This document shows positions 51,678-62,671 of a stretch of 64,000 bases of DNA, one piece after another. The notes under the pieces are model-generated. The model did not search any database and was not told where the DNA came from. It was given only the letters and a program-made list of their open reading frames with translations. The stretch spans positions 930,001 through 994,000 of the forward strand of contig JACEHZ010000198.1 of assembly GCA_017893485.1 (NCBI GenBank), read 5' to 3'. The translations under genes and the position numbers were made by a program. The stretch is from Hemerocallis citrina. Lineage: Eukaryota; Streptophyta; Magnoliopsida; Asparagales; Asphodelaceae. Numbering within the stretch: position 1 is the stretch's first letter; each line of letters starts with the position of its first letter.

Positions 51678-54615
51678 TGTAACGCCCCGAATTTCGAATA
51701 AAGCCGAATTTGAGATTCTACAAAATCTTTGCTTCTTCGTACAATTTTACAAGGAATTTAAAACTTTTTCAATAACATCAGAGTTTAAATACAACGTGGT
51801 TTTACACAGCGGAAAAATAAAAGGTTACAACATTTGAAAACAAATATAACTTGTACAACTTGATCAAATAATTCATCGATTTCATCGTAACATCTTCATA
51901 TCAAAGTCCATTACCTGTATATCAATATGTGGGCATGTCAGTTACTTACAACTGACAAAAGTATTATACTCGGCTATCCTCTCTATGCCATACATATAAC
52001 GATCTCATTATTTTAACAAAATCACAAGAGATTGAATGAACAAAAGAAGTGTTAAAATTGTGACTACGCTATACATAAAGTGTATGTCATGCCTTAATGC
52101 CTAATGCACACATTTTAAACTAGGATGACACTAATACACACTTGTTCGGATTCTATGCATCCCATACTACATAGGTTCGAGGGCAAGCGCCTACGTACTC
52201 TACAATAAAGGGCTCGATCCCTCGCCATGATAACTACCCGGTAATAAGACAAGTTTAGATCATTCCGCGAATTTGAATCCTAGCCCAGGAGTCCACCGTT
52301 GACTGTTATAACAGATCCCACATCGTGCGAATCATTCCACAAGTGACCCTCTAGCCCTGGTATACGTATATACATGGGAATATGGCAAACTATCCGCCCG
52401 ACTACTCAAGATCCCGGAGTCCACCGCTGACCCGTCCTCATAGTCCCGGATTTAGATATAAAAGCCTATTTCCCACGGAGCAACCTCAGTCCACCAACTA
52501 GGTTTATAGCCTCGGAGTCCACCGCCGACTATATAGAGCACCCTACTTATGTTTGCCCAGGTTTACTACATCTTCACTTAAGTGCCTACTTATTTATTTC
52601 AAGACATGAATAATTTTCCAAACATAGAATTAGTTTTTACCTTCTACCAGACTTAATCAACATTTATCAAGATATGGCCATATCTCAAAATCACATCTCA
52701 ACATCTTTTATTTCAATATTGTCGGTAACGAGGTCTCACTAACTCTAAATCTTAACTTTTCATGTACAAGGATCATGGGTGTTCATACCCTCCAATAATC
52801 AATTATATTCAAATCTCTAACTTTTGATTCCATGTCTTATTTATCAATATTCATGTTTCTCTTATTCATTCATAATTTATCTTTAAATTAATAACAAAAT
52901 TCTTTTCACAAACATGAACTCATCACTTGTAATCTCATTTGCAATTTAAACTCCTGAAACAATTTATAACTCAACCTACACCAAGTATTTCATTCAAAAG
53001 AAGCAATTCGAAACCTCAAGGAAACATTGATTTGAGCAGTAGTAGTCGACCTCTTAGGGTGATCAGTCGACTGTCCCGCGTGAATTTCACACTCAAGAAA
53101 CCATCGATCAGAGCAGTGACAGTCGACTGTGTGCTGAAGCCAGTCGACTGTTCTGCGAGAATTCCAACTTTTAAGAAAACATAACTCATTGCAGTGACAG
53201 TCAACTGTGAAAAGAGCCAGTCGACTGTTCCGTACAAAAGTCCACTTTTTCAAGAAAGCTCTGCGGCCAGGTTCGTGACGGTCGACTATTGATGTTTACC
53301 GGTCGACTGTCACTCCTACGGACTACAGGTTTGGGTTTGTAAAACTCATATTTTGACATATTATTTCTTCCCTTTAATAAACATAAACTTCATTTTCTTA
53401 CTTTAGTCAAAATAGTATAATGTGGTCAACAATATCATAAGTACAAAATATTGCAACTTACTAGCATGGTTTATACATAAAAGAATTCTTTTCTTTAATT
53501 GTTTTTATCATAACAGAACTACTTTCATATCCTATTATATTAGCATGAATTTCATTCATAATTTTCACATCAAAATTTCTCTTATATGTCAACAATATCA
53601 TAAACAGAAAGTTTTGCAAGCATACTAACATGGTTCATAACATCAAATAATTTATCTCTTTAATTAGGATGGTATCTTTTCTTTTTTCTAGTTAATCACA
53701 ACAACAACATAGCCTTTTATACTAACATGAATTTTATCTATTCATATCAAAATTCTTCTTATAATACTCATCTTTAGCATGCATATCCTACACTAGAAAA
53801 TAATGAAATCACCTACCTTATGTGAAGCTTGAACAATTTGAAGAGAATGATGGGACACTATTTCTAGCTCGAAGACAAACTCGTAGCAATGGCTGCTCCT
53901 CCTAGCAAGCTCCCTCTCCTAGCAAAGGCTTCTTCTCTCTAGCAAAATTTTCCCCAAGCAAAAGAACTCTCACTCTTTTTCTTTTCCTTCTTTCTTTCTT
54001 TTGATTTTGATAATGTTTTGGTGCAAGAGAGAGGTAGGGAATGGGGCTCTATTTATAGGATTTTGGGAGGGTCTAAAGTGTAAAAATCTCACCCTAATAA
54101 CTCTTCAAATTTATTCTAAAACTCTCCACTTTCCTAACTCCTAAAACCCTCATCTCTTCACCTCCCCACTCTCCACAACCTCAACCTCCAACTCTTCTTC
54201 TCCCCTCTCTAAAACCGGCCACCTCTCTTGTCCACAAACCGGTCCAAGTTCATTTGTGTATGCATGCACACATGCACAAACAAATATGAACACATTTTTA
54301 TAACTCTAAATGTGTACTGACATTTGCAACTTGTTATGTATTAGCGCATACTTAACTAAATTTGTGATTTTCAATAGTGGGCTTGCTAAATGGGCTCGTT
54401 ACTAATTAATTTATTTAATTATTTAGTGGGCTCCTCTCCTAATGGGCTAGAATTTAATCATTCGTCCATGGATCAAATGTAAGGCTAATTAAAACTTATG
54501 CATGCTAAAAATTAGTAAATGAGAACAACAAATGAGAATAAAAATGCACGTGCATCATACGTGCAAAAATAAAAAAAAAACATTTTTAATTTAAAATAAA
54601 ATGTGGGGTGTTACA
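51678..54615 (-). mobile_element. Solo LTR of a long-LTR retrotransposon (2938 bp)
   Basis: It starts TGTAACGCCCCG, ends GGGGTGTTACA and is flanked by GCATT (51673-51677) and GCGTT (54616-54620), a 5-bp target with one change. Removing one copy restores the LINE reading W-R-C-I-A-P-F. On the - strand it begins TGTAACACCCC, and a TATA box CCTATAAATAGAGCCCC lies about 560 bp in (near 54040-54058), so it was an LTR in - orientation. LTRs with TGTAACACCCC and this length occur in Tekay/Del-type gypsy elements; that assignment is an inference. No internal genes. Confidence 0.72.
53064..53309. repeat. Seven copies of a CAGTCGACTG-type palindrome in the solo LTR
   Basis: CAGTCGACTG at 53064, 53120, 53141 and 53218, with variants CAGTCAACTG (53198), CGGTCGACTA (53279) and CGGTCGACTG (53300). 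They come in pairs about 20 bp apart, each pair in a unit of about 78 bp that also has TTC..ACTTTTAAGAAA. Confidence 0.8.
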
Positions 54616-54620
54616 GCGTT

Positions 54621-55181
54621 GCCCCCTTTATAGTACAAATTCTTACTTGGTTGACTATCCATGGTAAGCTGCCTACGGTGGTAGCTCTCAACCAGAGATA
54701 TATGGTCCTTGATTAGAAGTGTCCCTTCTGTCTCTCCGAGGATGAAGATGCCCAACACTTATTCCTTAATTGCGCTATCATTCGTCCATTGTGGGCCCTT
54801 AATATGAAAGCTTAGCATGTCCAAGGCATGCCTATCTATATCCCTGAGTGGTGGAGTTCTTGGAGGCATCTGCATGTCAACAAACTGTTTAGACATTCCT
54901 GGGATTTAGCGATGATGACCTTAATTTGGCTTATTTGGGGCGAGCGTAATAATATGATCTTTTCTAATTCTGCGAGGGCGATTCTTGCTTTAATTGAGGA
55001 ATTCATTTTCTTCATTAAATTATGGGCTTCTACTCTTAATTCCTCCAAATCCCGCACTTATCATTTGCAGAATCTTGATGAGGCTTTCTTTTATTTATCG
55101 AACCATGATTTTACAAATACCCTTCTCTTGTTTTTTACCTTTTTTCCGCAATATTGTGTATTTTTTTCTATGCTTTTGTAG
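54621..55181 (+). pseudogene. LINE zf-RVT region, end of ORF2
   Basis: CPFCLSEDEDAQHLFLNC (near 54720-54775) is the Cys/His zinc cluster. DLAMMTLIWLIWGERNNMIF, FIKLWASTLN and a stop at about 55179 follow. It matches the - strand LINE at 8346-8026. Confidence 0.83.
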
Positions 55182-56289
55182 TTTTTTCCCTGTAATTTTT
55201 TTTCTTCTAACTTGCGCTGTTTTCTTCTCTTGCAGAACTAACTTCTGCGTTTTTCCAGGAGTTTCTTTTGGCTTCTTTCCTTTTGGGTACTGCTTGTAGG
55301 GCTCGTTTCCTTTCCAGCCAGGTTTATCCTAGGACTCTCTACTGGGTCCTCCCTCCTGCTTGTTCTTACTTTTTATTTTTGAGCTTTCGGTTGCATGTAC
55401 CTACTTTTGTTCATGATATCTTTTTTTGTATCCCCTCTTATTCTCAATATTGTTTTCCTTATGCTTGTTCTTCTATTGTGGACAGTATTGTGTTCTCTTA
55501 TGTACATGTTGCCTATCGGTATGATAATGCCTTTTTGGTTGTGCATTTTTGGTTGATCTGGTTGTGGCCTGCTCTTTTGTACAGGTTGCCTATCGGAATG
55601 ATAAGGCCCTTTTAGTTGTGGCATTCTGTTTGCTTCTGGTTGTGGCCTTCTGTGGCATTTTGGGTTGGTCTGATTGTGGCCTTCTGTTGTCGTCTTTTTG
55701 CTCTTTGATGCCCTCGTCTTTTGATGAATCTTGCATTTCAATTCCTTGTTACAGGCTTCCCCTTCTTCTCCTGTGATTATTTTCTCCAGGTGCTTTTTGA
55801 GAGGCGTCTATCACCCAGATTTGGTGGTCAATGTTGTTTTTGGGCTTCAACTGGGTTTTATGCGCATTGGCCAACTTTAGGCTGTTGTTTCGTGAGCCTT
55901 TTGCAGGGTATCGTTTCTGGCTACCTGCTGTTGTTGTGTTGGTGCGACTTCACCGTCTGGCTAGTTAGGCGAGGGTGATGGCGTTGGTTGTGTCTCACCT
56001 CCTTGGGCTTGGGAGTGGATTTCATTACTCTGTTGGCGATATTTGTATTGCATTTTCTAATTGCTAGTTCTCTTCTCTTGATAGTTTCCATCCGCATTTA
56101 GCTTGTGTGTATTGGTGACGCCTATGGCAAATTTCCTCTTTGCTGTGTTAGGCACCTTTATGGCGGGTGTGCCTCATTTTTTGCTTTTCTGTTTTACTGC
56201 TTGTAAAATTTCCCTTTGTTTGTTACTCTTTTTTAATAAAGATGGCTATAGGCTAGAGTCGTTTGACTCCATCCGTTATATAAAAAAAA
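55182..56289 (+). other. 3' UTR and tail of the LINE
   Basis: About 1.1 kb, T-rich. GGCATTCTGTTTGCTTCTGG-like segments repeat around 55540-55680. The long open frames here are Phe/Leu/Cys-rich, follow the T-richness and are not called. Confidence 0.7.
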
Positions 56290-56517
56290 TGTATTATTTT
56301 ACAGAGTCATTCAATTATTGTGTATTTGTGTTTGTTTGTGCATACATTATCGATTGCTCTAAAATATGCATATTTAGCATTTTGCAACTAGAAATGAAGA
56401 GAGAACAACGGTATTCTTGGTGTCAAATTTGCTCTAAAATAATTTTTTTTTAATTTATAAAAATGGCATTTTCATAATTTTTAAATGCATTTTAGTAAAA
56501 AAAAAAAATGTTATCTT

Positions 56518-56563
<46 letters not shown>

Positions 56564-57397
56564 ACGTTGTCGGACATATGTTCTTCTTCCGTTTTTTTTT
56601 AATTTTTGAATGGCATTGTCATAATTTTTGAGAAAATTTTTTTCTAAATAAGTTGGCAGACGACCATATTTAAAAAAAAAAATAACGGACGAACTATCAT
56701 CCTCCGTCTTATATATTTAGCAATTGCTAAAGCGGATTTCTTTATAAACATATATTTAGCAATTGCTAAAGCGGATTTCTATATTTATATATCCACTGTT
56801 CACTTCTAGTACTAAATATGCATATACAACAAACAAACGTAGTGAGATTCTTTTGGCCAAAATATTTGTATATTTATTTAGTAGACGATAGTAGATGCTC
56901 TTACAACTCCTACAAATACTTTTCACGCTTCGTGGATTCTATATGATTCCTGTTCAATTTTTTGTTTAATTGGTGGGAATAAATTAATTCAATCTATTTT
57001 TTTCTTTTAGCAGAAACAAATTGGGTAACTAGTGTGGCATAGACTCAGTAGAATCAAAAGATTGAAGAAGTTTGTAAACTATATTCCTCCATGCATTTTG
57101 TAACAACGATGGGACTTCGGAGGAAATTGACAATCGATTTGACACTGATATTCAAAATCAATGTTAAGTATCTCATCTTAATGTAAAGAATGAGGTATCG
57201 TTTTGGACCGATCAAAACATCTTGAAAATCTTGAAACTTGAAAGTTTTGCTTTTTAATAAGATCAATTATGTTTATTGCAAAACAATATTTTTTAATATA
57301 TGGATAACTTTTGTAAAGATAGGATCCCAAATAATAGATCTATCATCCATTTAGTGGGTATTTGGTTGGTTGTAAAATATTTTCAAACTATAAAAAT
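56290..57397. other. AT-rich spacer with poly-G run and a 34-bp tandem duplication
   Basis: No gene is supported. T12 then G35 occupies 56516-56562. A segment with TTTAGCAATTGCTAAAGCGG is repeated at about 56718 and 56755. The last bases, AAAAT at 57393-57397, are the left target repeat of the copia element. Confidence 0.65.
56528..56562 (+). repeat. Poly-G run of 35 bases
   Basis: Preceded by a T run and followed by AACGTTGTCGG. Long G homopolymers are rare in plant DNA and are also a common sequencing or assembly error. Confidence 0.85.
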
Positions 57398-57535
57398 TGT
57401 TATAGATTATAGTTCCACATTGAGTAGTTGGTTAGTTTTGTATTTGGTTCCTCCTATATATAGGAGATATTGTACTCAGTTAATTCTCAATTCAATATTC
57501 AGTATTGTTTTCATCTCTCTGATTTATCTTAACAT
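57398..57535 (+). repeat. 5' LTR of the second copia element
   Basis: TGTTATAGATTATAG...CTTAACA, 138 bp. It contains the TATA-like CCTCCTATATATAGGAG. Confidence 0.78.
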
Positions 57536-57547
57536 GGTATCAGAGCC
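57536..57547 (+). promoter_or_regulatory. Primer-binding site (tRNA-iMet)
   Basis: TGGTATCAGAGC directly after the LTR. Confidence 0.9.
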
Positions 57548-57879
57548 AATTATAAAAAAATTCTTCTCCTAAATTTCTACATCCAAAAATTCACAACTTC
57601 CCCAAAAATAAAATAAAATAAAATAAAATAAGATAAAATCCCATCGTCTTCTTGCTCATATTTGAAGCGCCTAGCTTTGCTCAGATTCGAAGTCCTCTCC
57701 TCTAAGAAATTCCCATCGTCTTCTTGCTCAGATTCGAAGCGCCTAGCTTTGCTCAGATTCGAAGCCATCTCCTCTGCCATCGTCCAAGATCCATCATCAA
57801 CCCATCATCAGTCGTCCAAGATCCATCTTCAGTCGTCTTCTTGCTCAAACTACTTCAACAACTGCCTCCTTGTCGTTAC

Positions 57880-60791
57880 TTTTGACTCTTTAGGTTGTTC
57901 TATTACTGATTGCTCCACCGGTGAGGAGTTTGGACGTGCTAGTCGTCATAGTCGTCTATATTATCTAAATTTTCTTCGTGCACATCACTCTCCTTCTAGT
58001 TTTGCCAGTATTATTTTCTCTGATGCTGATCTGTGGCACCGACGTTTAGGTCATATTAGCGCATCATGACTTCTAACTATAGCTCGTAGTGGTGCCCTTG
58101 GTTCTCTCACTTTTAAACATTTATCTGATTATCAAGGTTGTCATTTAGCCAAACACATTGCCCTTCCCTTTAGTCACAAAAGAACTTCTGAAACCACTCA
58201 CCCCTTTCAACTTGTTCATTCCGACATATAGGGACCCTCTTCCGTACCCTCGTGGAAATGCTATCTCTATTATGTTGCCTTCATCAATGATTTCACTAAA
58301 CCTACATGGGTTTTTCTTATGCATCAGCGATCTGAGATACCTGATATGTACCGGTTTTTTACAACTATGATTCACACTCAGTTTGAATTTTCAGTCGGAC
58401 GGTGCACGTGAGTACACTTCCATCACTATGAGATCAATCTTTCAGTCTCACGGCACCCTGTTTTAACAATCATGCCCTCACACACATGAGCAGAATGGTG
58501 TAGCTGAACGCAAGCATCGTCACATCCTTAAGACGGCTCGCGCTCTTTTACTCTCCTCTTCTGCTCCTCGTTCTTTCTGGGCTGAAGCTATCATGACTTC
58601 TGTTAGTCTCATCAACATTACTCTCTCGTCTGCCCTAGCTGCTAAGATGCCTTACGAGGCTCTTTATCATTCACCTCCCGACTACAGTATGCTCCGTACC
58701 TTTGGATGCACCTATTACGTTCTTCTCCCTCCTACTAGCGCACAAAGCTCTCTGCTCTTGCTGCTAAGTGCGTTTACCTAGGTCTCAGTCATGAACACAA
58801 AGGTTATCATTGTTTTGATCCATCAGCGGGTCGTGTCTATATTTCTCGATATGTCTCCTTTGTGGAAGACTCCCTTTACTACCTGACCCCTCCCGAGGAT
58901 ACTAGATTTCTCGATTCCCCAGTTGTTGCTAGCCCCCCAACTTTATCTTCCCGCATTCCTTTTGATCCCACTCCTCTGGCTCCATTCACATCTCCTGCAG
59001 TCCTTACACCTGTTGTTTTCCCCACCGAAACTCCACCTGCATCCCTACAACAGCCAGCACCCATCCCACCTACTTCACCACCGACACATGCACCTACTCC
59101 ACCGTCCTCGCCCCCACACCCTGTCAGTCCACCACCTCTTCGTCAGTCTACCCGTTCTACTTTTGGTATTCCTCCGGCACGTTATACACCTGATGCCACT
59201 GGTCCTTCTGACCAGTTTGGTTTTGCCACCCTAGTTTCCTACTCACCACAGTTTCATATATATCTCACTGCTATACACTCTACACGTGAGCCCAGAACCT
59301 ATCAAGATGCAATTCAATCTCCTGAATGGAGAAAAGCCATTGCAGAGGAATTTAGTGCATTTGATTAGACTGGCACTTGGGATGTTGTTCCTCTACCAGA
59401 GGGCGTTTAGCCTATTAGCTGCAAGTGGATCTTCAAGATAAAATATCAAGCTGATGGATCTATTGAGCGGCACAAGGCCCGTCTAGTAGCCCGAGGGTTT
59501 ACTCAGGAGCATGACATTGACTATGATGAGACCTTTGCTCCCATTGCACAGATGACTACTGTTCGCACCCTTCTTGCTGTTGCAGCCATCCGCCAATGGC
59601 CATTATACCAGATGAAGAATGCTTTTCTTCATGGTACCTTATCTGAGGTTGTTTATATGGATCCTCCTCCTGGTCTTCCTACTCCTCCTCGTCATGTTTG
59701 CCGGTTGCGTCGGGCTATATATGATTTGAAGCAGGTCCCTCGAGCCTGGTTTGAGTGTTTTCGCCTTGTCATCACCAAGACTGGTTTTAGTCAGAGTTCT
59801 CAGGACCATTCTATGTTTATGCGGTCATTACCGCAGGGAAGGGTAATTCTACTACTATATGTTGATGATATGATCATTACTGGGGATGACTCCGCCGGTA
59901 TTGCATCCACACCAGTAGTTTCATATGAAAGACCTTGGTAAGCTACGTTACTTTCTGGGTTTAGAGATTGCTCATGGATCCCAGGGGATACTCATTTCTC
60001 AGCAAAAATACACATCAGATATTATTTCCACTGCATGTCTCTCTGACAGTCGATCAGCTGATACACCCTTAGATCTTCATGTGAAGCTTTGTCTCAGAGA
60101 TGGTGAGCTCCTTCCTGGTCCCACTAGATACAGACAGATTATTGGACAGCTTGTCTACTTATGCATGACCAGACCCGATATTGCTCATGCAATTAGTATT
60201 GTCAGTCATTTTGTTTCCGCTCCTACATCAGTTCACTACGGTGCTCTTCTTCGGATCCTCAGATATCTTCGGGGCACTATCACTCGCTCATTATTCATGC
60301 CTTCTACATCCAAACTAGAGCTCAGTGTATATTCTGATTCAGATTGGGCAGGTGATCCGACTACCAGAAGGTCTACCACAGGTTTCTGTCTATTTCTTGG
60401 TGATTCACTGATCTCATGGCGGAGCAAGAAACAGGCAGTTGTTGCATGTTCTTCCACTGAGACTGAGTACAGAGCAATGGCAGCTACTACTAGAGAGATT
60501 GTTCATGTTCGTTGGCTGTTATCAGATATGAGTGTCACTCTTACAGGAGCTACTCCACTTTATTGTGATAACTGGAGTGCATTGTACATTGCAAGCAACC
60601 CGGTCTTTCATGAACGAATGAAGCATATTGAGATTGAATGTCATTATGTTCATGAGCGTTTTGAGGCAGGGACCATCTCTCTCCATTCTGTTACATCTTC
60701 CCAGCAGACTGTACACTTCTTCACCAAATTCCATGCTGTTCAGAGATTTCGACACTTAGTAGGCAAACTCACATTGTTTGACCCATCGTGA
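57880..60791 (+). pseudogene. copia integrase, RT and RNase H, broken
   Basis: LWHRRLGHISAS (about 58030) is the pre-integrase motif. The integrase HSD..GP block near 58215 and the rest are full of stops to about 58580. An S/P/T-rich linker follows (58862-59368). RT resumes with FLHGTLSEVVYM, LRRAIYDLKQVPRAWF and ILLLYVDDMIITG (near 59850-59885), then a frameshift near 59920. RNase H has VYSDSDWAGDPTTRRSTTGF, SSTETEYRAMA and HERMKHIEIECHYV and ends at 60789-60791, overlapping the 3' LTR start. Confidence 0.9.
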
Positions 60792-60925
60792 GTTTGAGTA
60801 TAGTCCCACATAGAGTAGTTGGTTAGTTTTGTATTTGGTTCCTCCTATATATAGGAGATATTGTACTCAGTTAATTCTCAATTTAATATTCGGTATTGTT
60901 TTTATCTCTCTGATTTATCTTAACA
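60789..60925 (+). repeat. 3' LTR of the second copia element
   Basis: Matches the 5' LTR from TATAGT(C/T)CCACAT onward; the first 10 bases are more diverged. Confidence 0.76.
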
Positions 60926-60930
60926 AAGAT

Positions 60931-61471
60931 AAAATAAAATCTGCAAAAATGAGTTCTAAAAAAATAGTTTGTTTAGATGTAGTTTTATTATAGTACATGA
61001 GAGAGAGGAGAGAAAGAAATTTAACATAGAGGATTAGGTGGAATTGTTTTATTGAATAATGAGAATAAAAGATAAGAGATGAACAATTTTAAAACAGCTA
61101 CAATAGCTTTCCACTGACTTCATGGGGATTTTTCAGATTTCTTTTAGCGCTACAGTAACTACTGTATCGCCACAGTGCAATCTAAATTTAAGTCAAATTC
61201 ATCCATCCAAACTTGTGAACAGTGCTTCTTTCCTGGATTTCTTTTCCTACAGTAAAATGTAGCCGAACAAACAAGCCCTTAGTGACAACGGATTGACATT
61301 ACGTTGGAATAGTTTTTCACCTATAATCCCTTACATAATGGGTTTTTCTCCCGTGATAAAATTTAATTAATTGAATGATAAAGTATTACTTTATACGGAG
61401 GTAGCCAATTGTTTAAATTTGATTTCATACAGCTGGAATTGTAGCTCAAATCAAATAGCAGGTATAACTTA
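60931..61471. other. AT-rich spacer, possible hAT-type MITE remnant
   Basis: No gene. The segment ending ATGTAGCCGAACAAACAAGC (about 61257-61276) and the TAGTTTGTTTAGATGTAG near 60965 look like mutated opposite ends of a plant hAT-type MITE. Weak. Confidence 0.35.
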
Positions 61472-61474
61472 TTA

Positions 61475-62000
61475 GAGCATCCACAGTGGTTTTTTATAAT
61501 TGGCAAATTGCCATATTATAAGAAACGATCGCTGCAATGGTTTTTTATTTTGCCATTTTTTAGCAAATTCGCTATACTTGTTTCTCATATTTGAGAAACG
61601 AAATACCCATTCTCAAATTATAAAGTACGGGATATCATATACCGTCGCTCCGATTTTAAGATATTTTAATCATGTCAGACGGGAAAACATATACCGTCTC
61701 AAATTTTTTTTTTTTTTTTTAAATTGTCGGACGGTATATCATATACCGTCCGGTATATGATATCCCGTCCTTCACCTTTTTTTTTTAATTTTTTTTAAGG
61801 GACGGGGAATGTTTCCCGTCTCTCCCTTATTTAAAAAAAAAATTACGAGACAGGATATGTTATCCCGTCTCTAACTTTTAATTTTTGCCGCGCAAGCGAA
61901 TGAGAAAAATTTAGCAAACTATCACTGCACGATCGTCCCCCATATGCTATTATTGTAGCTGCCATATAATAGAATATGAGAAATCCCACTGTGGATGCTC
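61475..62000. mobile_element. PIF/Harbinger-like MITE with palindromes (526 bp)
   Basis: Ends GAGCATCCACAGTGG and, reversed, GAGCATCCACAGTGG are identical over 15 bp. TTA is duplicated on both sides (61472-61474, 62001-62003). The interior is related to 5771-6504 and carries at least five palindromic modules, among them ACGGTATATCATATACCGT (61731-61749), ACGGGGAATGTTTCCCGT (about 61802-61819) and GACAGGATATGTTATCCCGT (61849-61868). No coding capacity. Confidence 0.9.
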
Positions 62001-62122
62001 TTATATCAACTCTTATTTTCTCGTTTAGATTTGGTTGTATTTAATTGGTGAATTAAAATGTAGTATAAAATAAATAACTCCTTTATGCTTATTGCTTCAT
62101 ATATATATATATATATATATAT

Positions 62123-62292
62123 GGGAAAAGGGGTATGAGCAACTTGCTCATTTAGTAAATGAGCAATTGATGATGTGGCAAACATGTGATTGAAAAATCT
62201 TTAAAGGGTTAGTTGTCTAATGTATCACATGCATGCCACATAATCAATTGCTCATTTACTAAATGAGCAAGTTGCTCATGTCCCTTTTACCC
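62123..62292. mobile_element. Foldback MITE in an (AT)n microsatellite (170 bp)
   Basis: Left arm GGGAAAAGGGGTATGAGCAA and right arm, reversed, GGGTAAAAGGGACATGAGCA pair over about 70 bp. Each arm contains its own palindrome TTGCTCATTTAGTAAATGAG(CAA). It sits between AT repeats (62099-62122 and from 62293), so the target length cannot be read. Probably Mutator- or hAT-type. Confidence 0.75.
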
Positions 62293-62662
62293 ATATATAT
62301 ATTGTTTTTTCTAGTAAAGCTTTCTTGTTAAAAACCAGTTAAACGTTATATAAAACTTAAACAATTCTGGCGTTAAGCGTACCAAGTCATAATGAATTCT
62401 GCAACATGTCGAAGACCTTGGAAAAGAAAAAATAATCTTTCAAAATGAATTGGTGTGAGTTTACAAATGCCTGAAATGTGTGATCTATTATGAAGCATTG
62501 ATGAAATTGGCCCAAGAATTGATCAGCAGAGCCACAATCCATTGACAACTAGAACGACAACAATGGACCATATATCCTAGGGCCTGGACATATTAATCTT
62601 TTTTCTCCATTCAGTTTAGTTATATGTCTCTGCAGTAAAACTAACAACTTGATGCTGGGATA
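62293..62662. other. AT-rich spacer, no gene seen
   Basis: No supported feature. Confidence 0.55.
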
Positions 62663-62671
62663 AACTAATAA

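Larger units (their letters stand above)
49836..56289 (+). mobile_element. 5'-truncated LINE (RT onwards), invaded by TRIM and solo LTR
   Basis: Same family as the LINE at 7135-15039, by RT, zf-RVT and 3' hairpin. It begins inside RT at about 49838 and ends with A8 at 56282-56289, preceded by GAGTC-GTTT-GACTC (56256-56269). Insertions: TRIM 50286-50601, solo LTR 51678-54615. A 30-bp segment of RT (AGCATTGCTTGCGCTCAAGA / AGCGTTGCTTGTGCTTAAGA) is duplicated at the left edge. No target duplication is visible. Confidence 0.87.
57398..60925 (+). mobile_element. Ty1/copia element lacking gag and protease (3.5 kb)
   Basis: LTRs of 138 and 137 bp (57398-57535, 60789-60925), a tRNA-iMet primer site at 57536-57547 and flanks AAAAT / AAGAT. 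The internal part starts with a short leader holding a 60-bp tandem duplication (about 57645-57770) and goes straight to the pre-integrase region, so gag and protease are deleted. Pol has many stops. KHIEIECHYVHERFEAG and the short LTRs suggest the Ale/Retrofit group. Confidence 0.85.

Noticed and set aside
55268..55978. Phe/Leu/Cys-rich frames that look like membrane proteins
   Set aside because: Lie in the T-rich 3' UTR of a LINE; hydrophobicity follows base composition.
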